Shown piece after piece: positions 15,708 through 18,560 of a stretch of DNA of 18,560 nucleotides (positions are counted from its first letter, which is position 1; the number at the start of each line of letters is the position of its first letter). The translations under genes were made by a program, and so were the position numbers. The stretch is from Leptospira perolatii (GTDB lineage Bacteria > Spirochaetota > Leptospiria > Leptospirales > Leptospiraceae). The stretch lies in contig NZ_NPDZ01000022.1 of the NCBI RefSeq assembly GCF_002811875.1, positions 1-18,560 on the forward strand, read 5' to 3'. The notes beneath the pieces were generated by a model. It worked only from the letters and a program-made list of their open reading frames with translations. It was not told the DNA's origin and ran no database searches.

Positions 15708-16487
15708 ATGAAAATTCACCCCACAGCAATTATTGATTCTAAGGCCGAATTGCATGAATCCGTGGAAGTCGGGGCTTACACAATCATTGAACGGGACGTA
15801 AATATCGGAGAAGGAACCATTATAGAGACCGGCGCGAGAATTATGGCCGGAACTAAAATCGGCAAATTTAACCGAGTGCATCACGGTACAGTATTAGGAG
15901 TCATGCCTCAGGATCTTTCCTTTGACCAAAATAAACCGACCAAGCTAATTATCGGTGACCATAATATTTTTCGGGAATACTCTAATATCCATAAAGGAAC
16001 AAAAGAAGAAACTCCTACACTCATCGGTAATAAGAATTATTTTATGGGAAGTGTCCACGTCGGGCACGATTGCATTTTGGGAAATGAAAATATCCTAGTT
16101 CATGGGTGCGTGCTCGCAGGGCATACAACTTTAGGGAACAAGGTCTTTGTCTCTGGACTCGTGGCAATCCATCAGTTTTGTATCGTCGGTGACTACGCTA
16201 TGGTTGCAGGACTTGCAAAAGTAGTGAAGGATGTTCCTCCATATTCGACAGCCGATGGCAATCCTTGCAGCATCATCGGCTTAAATACTGTGGGACTAAA
16301 AAGAGGTGGCTTCTCCCCTGAAACTAGAAACGCGATTAAAGCAGCATACAAGACGATTTATCATTCCGGATTGAACTTCAAACTAGCAATCGAAGAATTA
16401 GAGAAGCAATCGGATATTTCAAAAGAAGTGAGATCCATTATAGATTTCTTTAAGAATAGCGAAAGAGGAGTAATGGATCACAGGTGA
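15708..16487 (+). CDS. lpxA: Acyl-ACP--UDP-sugar O/N-acyltransferase LpxA, first step of lipid A synthesis
   Basis: Transfers a 3-hydroxyacyl chain from acyl carrier protein to UDP-GlcNAc or, as shown for L. interrogans LpxA, selectively to UDP-GlcNAc3N. A left-handed beta-helix of hexapeptide repeats covers about 1-185 (IHPTAII, VGAYTII, IGEGTII), with the family markers VMPQDLSF (65-72), REYSNIHKGT (89-98), HVGHDC (117-122, catalytic His120, equal to His125 in E. coli), LAGHTTLG and AIHQFCIVG (153-161). The C-terminal helices contain GLKRGGFS. At 259 aa it matches known LpxA. AGAGG at 15695-15699 is 8 nt before the ATG. The lpxD, fabZ and lpxB genes that often flank lpxA in Proteobacteria are absent. 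It overlaps galE by 4 nt, so the two are coupled. Use of GlcNAc3N is inferred from the genus. Confidence 0.93.
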   Translation: MKIHPTAIIDSKAELHESVEVGAYTIIERDVNIGEGTIIETGARIMAGTKIGKFNRVHHGTVLGVMPQDLSFDQNKPTKLIIGDHNIFREYSNIHKGTKEETPTLIGNKNYFMGSVHVGHDCILGNENILVHGCVLAGHTTLGNKVFVSGLVAIHQFCIVGDYAMVAGLAKVVKDVPPYSTADGNPCSIIGLNTVGLKRGGFSPETRNAIKAAYKTIYHSGLNFKLAIEELEKQSDISKEVRSIIDFFKNSERGVMDHR

Positions 16488-17461
16488 GGATTCTTGTCAC
16501 TGGTGGAGCCGGATATATCGGCAGCCATGTTGTAGTACTTCTTCTTGAGAAAGGATACGATGTCCTTGTCGTCGATAATATGGAAAAAGGAAACCCTATC
16601 AATTTGTTTCCCAAAGCCGAATTTATCGAGGGTGATATTCACGATGTTTCCATATTAAAAAAAGCTTTTGCTAAAAAAGTCGATGCAGTCTTTCACTTCG
16701 CCGCTTGGAAAGCCGCGGGTGAATCAATGACTGACCCTTCCAAATATGCACTGAACAATATCGCCGGAACTTTGCAGTTATTGGCGCATATGGATAAGGA
16801 AGGAACTAGAAACTTTATTTTTTCTTCCTCGGCCGCTGTGTACGGAGCTCCTAAATATCTTCCTTTGGATGAATTGCATCCTTTGGAGCCCGAGAACTAT
16901 TACGGATACACAAAACTTGCAATTGAGGAGAATTTGCACTGGTACGCGGAACTAAAAGGATTTCGATTTGCAGCATTACGTTATTTTAATGCAGCTGGTT
17001 ATGATCCGAGCGGCAGAATTCGTGGCTTAGAAAAGACTCCTGCCAACTTACTTCCGATTATCATGGAAGCTGCCACCGGAATGCGAAGCGGAATGGAAGT
17101 CTTTGGAGTTGATTATGACACCCAGGACGGAAGTTGCATCAGGGATTATATTCATGTAAGCGATCTTGCCTCTGCCCACGTTCTGAGTTTGGAATATCTA
17201 TTTCGCGAACAGAAATCTCTAGTTGTTAATTTGGGAACTGGTCGAGGATTTTCAGTATTAGAAATGCTCGAGCTTGCCGAGAAAGTTTGTAATCGACCGA
17301 TTCCCTATAAAATATCCGGTCGCAGAAACGGGGATCCCGCACAGTTGTGGGCCAAGGCTGACCAGGCCGAACGATTGCTAGGATGGAAGTGTAAATTCAG
17401 CGATCCAAAAACTATTCTTGAAACTATGTGGAGTGTGTATCAGGAGCAAGTTAAGAAATGA
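16484..17461 (+). CDS. galE: UDP-glucose/UDP-N-acetylglucosamine 4-epimerase
   Basis: Interconverts UDP-glucose and UDP-galactose (possibly the N-acetyl forms) through an NAD-bound keto intermediate, supplying sugars for surface polysaccharide. A short-chain extended SDR: NAD loop GGAGYIGSH (7-15), DNMEKGN (31-37), GDIHD (50-54), HFAAWKAAGES (71-81), the serine-rich SSSAAVYG (114-121) and catalytic YxxxK at Tyr140 and Lys144 (YYGYTK), then ALRYFNAAGYDPSG and DTQDGSCIRDYIHVSDLA. Length (325 aa) is normal. It starts with GTG inside the last codons of lpxA (a GTGA overlap), which implies translational coupling with lipid A synthesis. Substrate choice between hexose and N-acetylhexosamine cannot be settled here. 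Confidence 0.93.
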   Translation: MRILVTGGAGYIGSHVVVLLLEKGYDVLVVDNMEKGNPINLFPKAEFIEGDIHDVSILKKAFAKKVDAVFHFAAWKAAGESMTDPSKYALNNIAGTLQLLAHMDKEGTRNFIFSSSAAVYGAPKYLPLDELHPLEPENYYGYTKLAIEENLHWYAELKGFRFAALRYFNAAGYDPSGRIRGLEKTPANLLPIIMEAATGMRSGMEVFGVDYDTQDGSCIRDYIHVSDLASAHVLSLEYLFREQKSLVVNLGTGRGFSVLEMLELAEKVCNRPIPYKISGRRNGDPAQLWAKADQAERLLGWKCKFSDPKTILETMWSVYQEQVKK

Positions 17462-17492
17462 ACTTTGCTTCTTTTCAAAGTTACTTAATTTT
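17461..17492 (+). terminator. Possible weak terminator after galE
   Basis: AACTTTG (17461-17467) and CAAAGTT (17476-17482) form a perfect 7-bp, A/T-rich stem with an 8-nt loop, followed by ACTTAATTTTT. It starts at the last base of the galE stop and runs into the stop of the convergent carboxypeptidase gene. The stem is weak. Confidence 0.35.
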
Positions 17493-18266
17493 TAGACAAT
17501 CTGGGTTAATGGAAGTTACATAGCTGAACGGAAGGTCATTCAGCTCTTCGGATCCTAAAAATAAGCCGGACAGATGGAGTTGGTTCTTTTTATATAACTT
17601 CACCCAATCTGCTTGAAACCGATTAGATAATGGGGCGTAGGACCAATGCCATTTTTCTTCATTGTATCCTTGCCCAGCTCGTTGCTGCTTAGGTGAATAA
17701 GGTTGACAGAAACCGAATTCGGAAGCGTTTTCGATCATCCATTTATAAAACTTTTCACCCTTGCCACCAGTTTCAAAATAAGAATTTTCTAAAGCATTTA
17801 GATCTAAATCTGTTCCCCAATGATGACGAGAAGTACCTGGCGCACTCGAGAATTCGAGAATGAGGTCTATAATTTCTTTCTTTGACTTCCCTTTGATCGA
17901 AACCCTCATTTTCCTTTTGCCAGTAAATTTCTCTTCCCAGATTCCTTTTTGTTCTTGAAAAGATCGAAATGCAGAAACTATGAAGGGAGCTTGGCGTTCT
18001 TCGGGGTGATCTTTTTTGAATGCTTGCACAAGTTGCTGAAAGGAGTGAAGGACCTCCTTCCTAAGAAAAAAAGTTCTGGGATCCCCAGGATTTTTGTAAG
18101 CTACCAGTGCCTTTTCTTTCGGGTAATTTCCTAGTAAATACTGAATCGGATCTTGACCGGCATAAATCTTCGAGTCGCTTTCCTGGGCAGAAAGATCAAA
18201 AAAAAATGCTAGTGCAATACCGAGCAGATAAAATCGAAAGAAAATCCGGTATTGCTTGAGCATCAT
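17481..18266 (-). CDS. Exported D-alanyl-D-alanine carboxypeptidase, VanY type (peptidase M15B)
   Basis: A zinc peptidase that removes the terminal D-Ala of peptidoglycan stem peptides or related D,D- or L,D-links. The N-terminus MMLKQYRIFFRFYLLGIALA is followed by FFFDLSAQ, a signal peptide probably cleaved after Ala27, so it acts in the periplasm. Catalytic features match M15B: SAFRSFQEQ (98-106), the zinc motif SRHHWGTDLD (146-155, His148 and Asp155) and EKWHW (204-208, Glu204 and His207). Length is 261 aa. The frame extends to a TTG at 18341, but that adds a hydrophilic stretch before the signal peptide; tandem ATGs at 18266 and 18263 are the likely starts, with GGAAG just upstream. It converges with galE. 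No van resistance genes or sensor kinase are near, so a housekeeping wall role is more likely than glycopeptide resistance. Confidence 0.88.
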   Translation of the reverse strand: MMLKQYRIFFRFYLLGIALAFFFDLSAQESDSKIYAGQDPIQYLLGNYPKEKALVAYKNPGDPRTFFLRKEVLHSFQQLVQAFKKDHPEERQAPFIVSAFRSFQEQKGIWEEKFTGKRKMRVSIKGKSKKEIIDLILEFSSAPGTSRHHWGTDLDLNALENSYFETGGKGEKFYKWMIENASEFGFCQPYSPKQQRAGQGYNEEKWHWSYAPLSNRFQADWVKLYKKNQLHLSGLFLGSEELNDLPFSYVTSINPDCLKIK

Positions 18267-18364
18267 ACTTCCACAATGGAAAGTTTCCTTACCGGGAAAA
18301 GAAATTTTTGAAGCAACGAATCTATCTTCCGAACAGTACAATGAATGAAGTTAGATGAGAAAGG

Positions 18365-18384
18365 TTTGTAGGAGCTCCTACAAA
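18365..18384. repeat. 20-bp perfect palindrome with core TGTAGGAGCTCCTACA
   Basis: TTTGTAGGAGCTCCTACAAA is perfectly self-complementary. It contains the same 16-bp palindrome as 183-198 and sits at a similar distance (97 bp versus 103 bp) from its window-end inverted repeat. It could form a cruciform or an RNA hairpin, but has no U-tract. Confidence 0.6.
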
Positions 18385-18481
18385 AGACCGTTCGAAAAAA
18401 ACGGATTGCAGAACCAAACGAGCTCTGATATCCGACTTGCAAGGCGTGCTGGGGGGTGCCCGCCACCAGCCCCCGCCCAGG

Positions 18482-18560
18482 AAGTGAAGAACCGGGAACA
18501 TAGGTAACACTTTAAACCGGAGACATGGGTTACACTTTTGGTTGTTGAATTAACCTTTTT
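18482..18560. mobile_element. Terminal inverted repeat, probable IS481-like insertion-sequence end (right copy)
   Basis: Exact reverse complement of bases 1-79, carrying the same pair of 21-bp units (18515-18535 and 18490-18510). The G/C-rich sequence next to it (18465-18481) is still similar to that next to the left copy, with a one-base gap. No transposase gene lies within the window. Confidence 0.6.

Noticed and set aside
17481..18266. Glycopeptide-resistance role for the VanY-type peptidase
   Set aside because: No vanHAX or VanRS genes are nearby, and Gram-negative-type cells with an outer membrane commonly carry such peptidases for wall maintenance.

Overview
The window looks like chromosomal DNA of a spirochaete of the genus Leptospira. 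Three things point there: a secreted protein that I recognise as the Leptospira flagellar-sheath protein FcpA, an LpxA that resembles the Leptospira enzyme closely, and a 16-20 bp palindrome (core GTAGGAGCTCCTAC) of a kind I associate with Leptospira intergenic DNA. Base composition looks like low-to-mid 40s % G+C, which would fit the intermediate or saprophytic lineages better than L. interrogans; this was judged by eye only.

Layout. (1) Both ends carry the same 79-bp sequence in inverted orientation (1-79 and 18482-18560), looser similarity continuing to about 97 bp; I read these as ends of an insertion sequence, probably IS481-like, with the window ending inside the repeat. (2) 241-4250, plus strand, tight run: THUMP-type RNA methyltransferase, VAT-1-like quinone oxidoreductase, farnesyl/geranylgeranyl diphosphate synthase, TlyA rRNA methyltransferase. 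(3) 4247-8724, flavoenzyme cluster: a MarR repressor divergent from a PHBH-type flavin monooxygenase, with a near-consensus promoter overlapping a 15-bp perfect dyad between them; then a type I Baeyer-Villiger monooxygenase on the minus strand and an NADPH-dependent FMN reductase on the plus strand. (4) 8793-11530, minus strand: an ankyrin-repeat protein, an unrecognised secreted six-cysteine protein and FcpA; the last two each end in a clear intrinsic terminator. (5) 11835-15178, plus strand: a DnaC/DnaI-like AAA+ ATPase with a DnaJ-like cysteine-rich N-terminus, FolK, PanB and a DAHP-synthase-family enzyme whose usual metal-ligand cysteine is aspartate. (6) 15192-18266: a stand-alone Hpt phosphotransfer protein (minus), LpxA and GalE (plus, 4-nt overlap), and an exported VanY-type D,D-carboxypeptidase (minus).

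Most of the window is housekeeping: isoprenoid, folate, pantothenate and aromatic supply, rRNA modification, lipid A and sugar-nucleotide synthesis, peptidoglycan trimming and flagellar sheath. The accessory-looking parts are the MarR-controlled oxygenase cluster, the ankyrin gene, and the repeat-bounded ends. The best leads for something undescribed are the non-canonical DAHP synthase, the three-flavoenzyme cluster with its operator, the zinc-finger AAA+ ATPase as a possible helicase loader, and the six-cysteine secreted protein next to fcpA.
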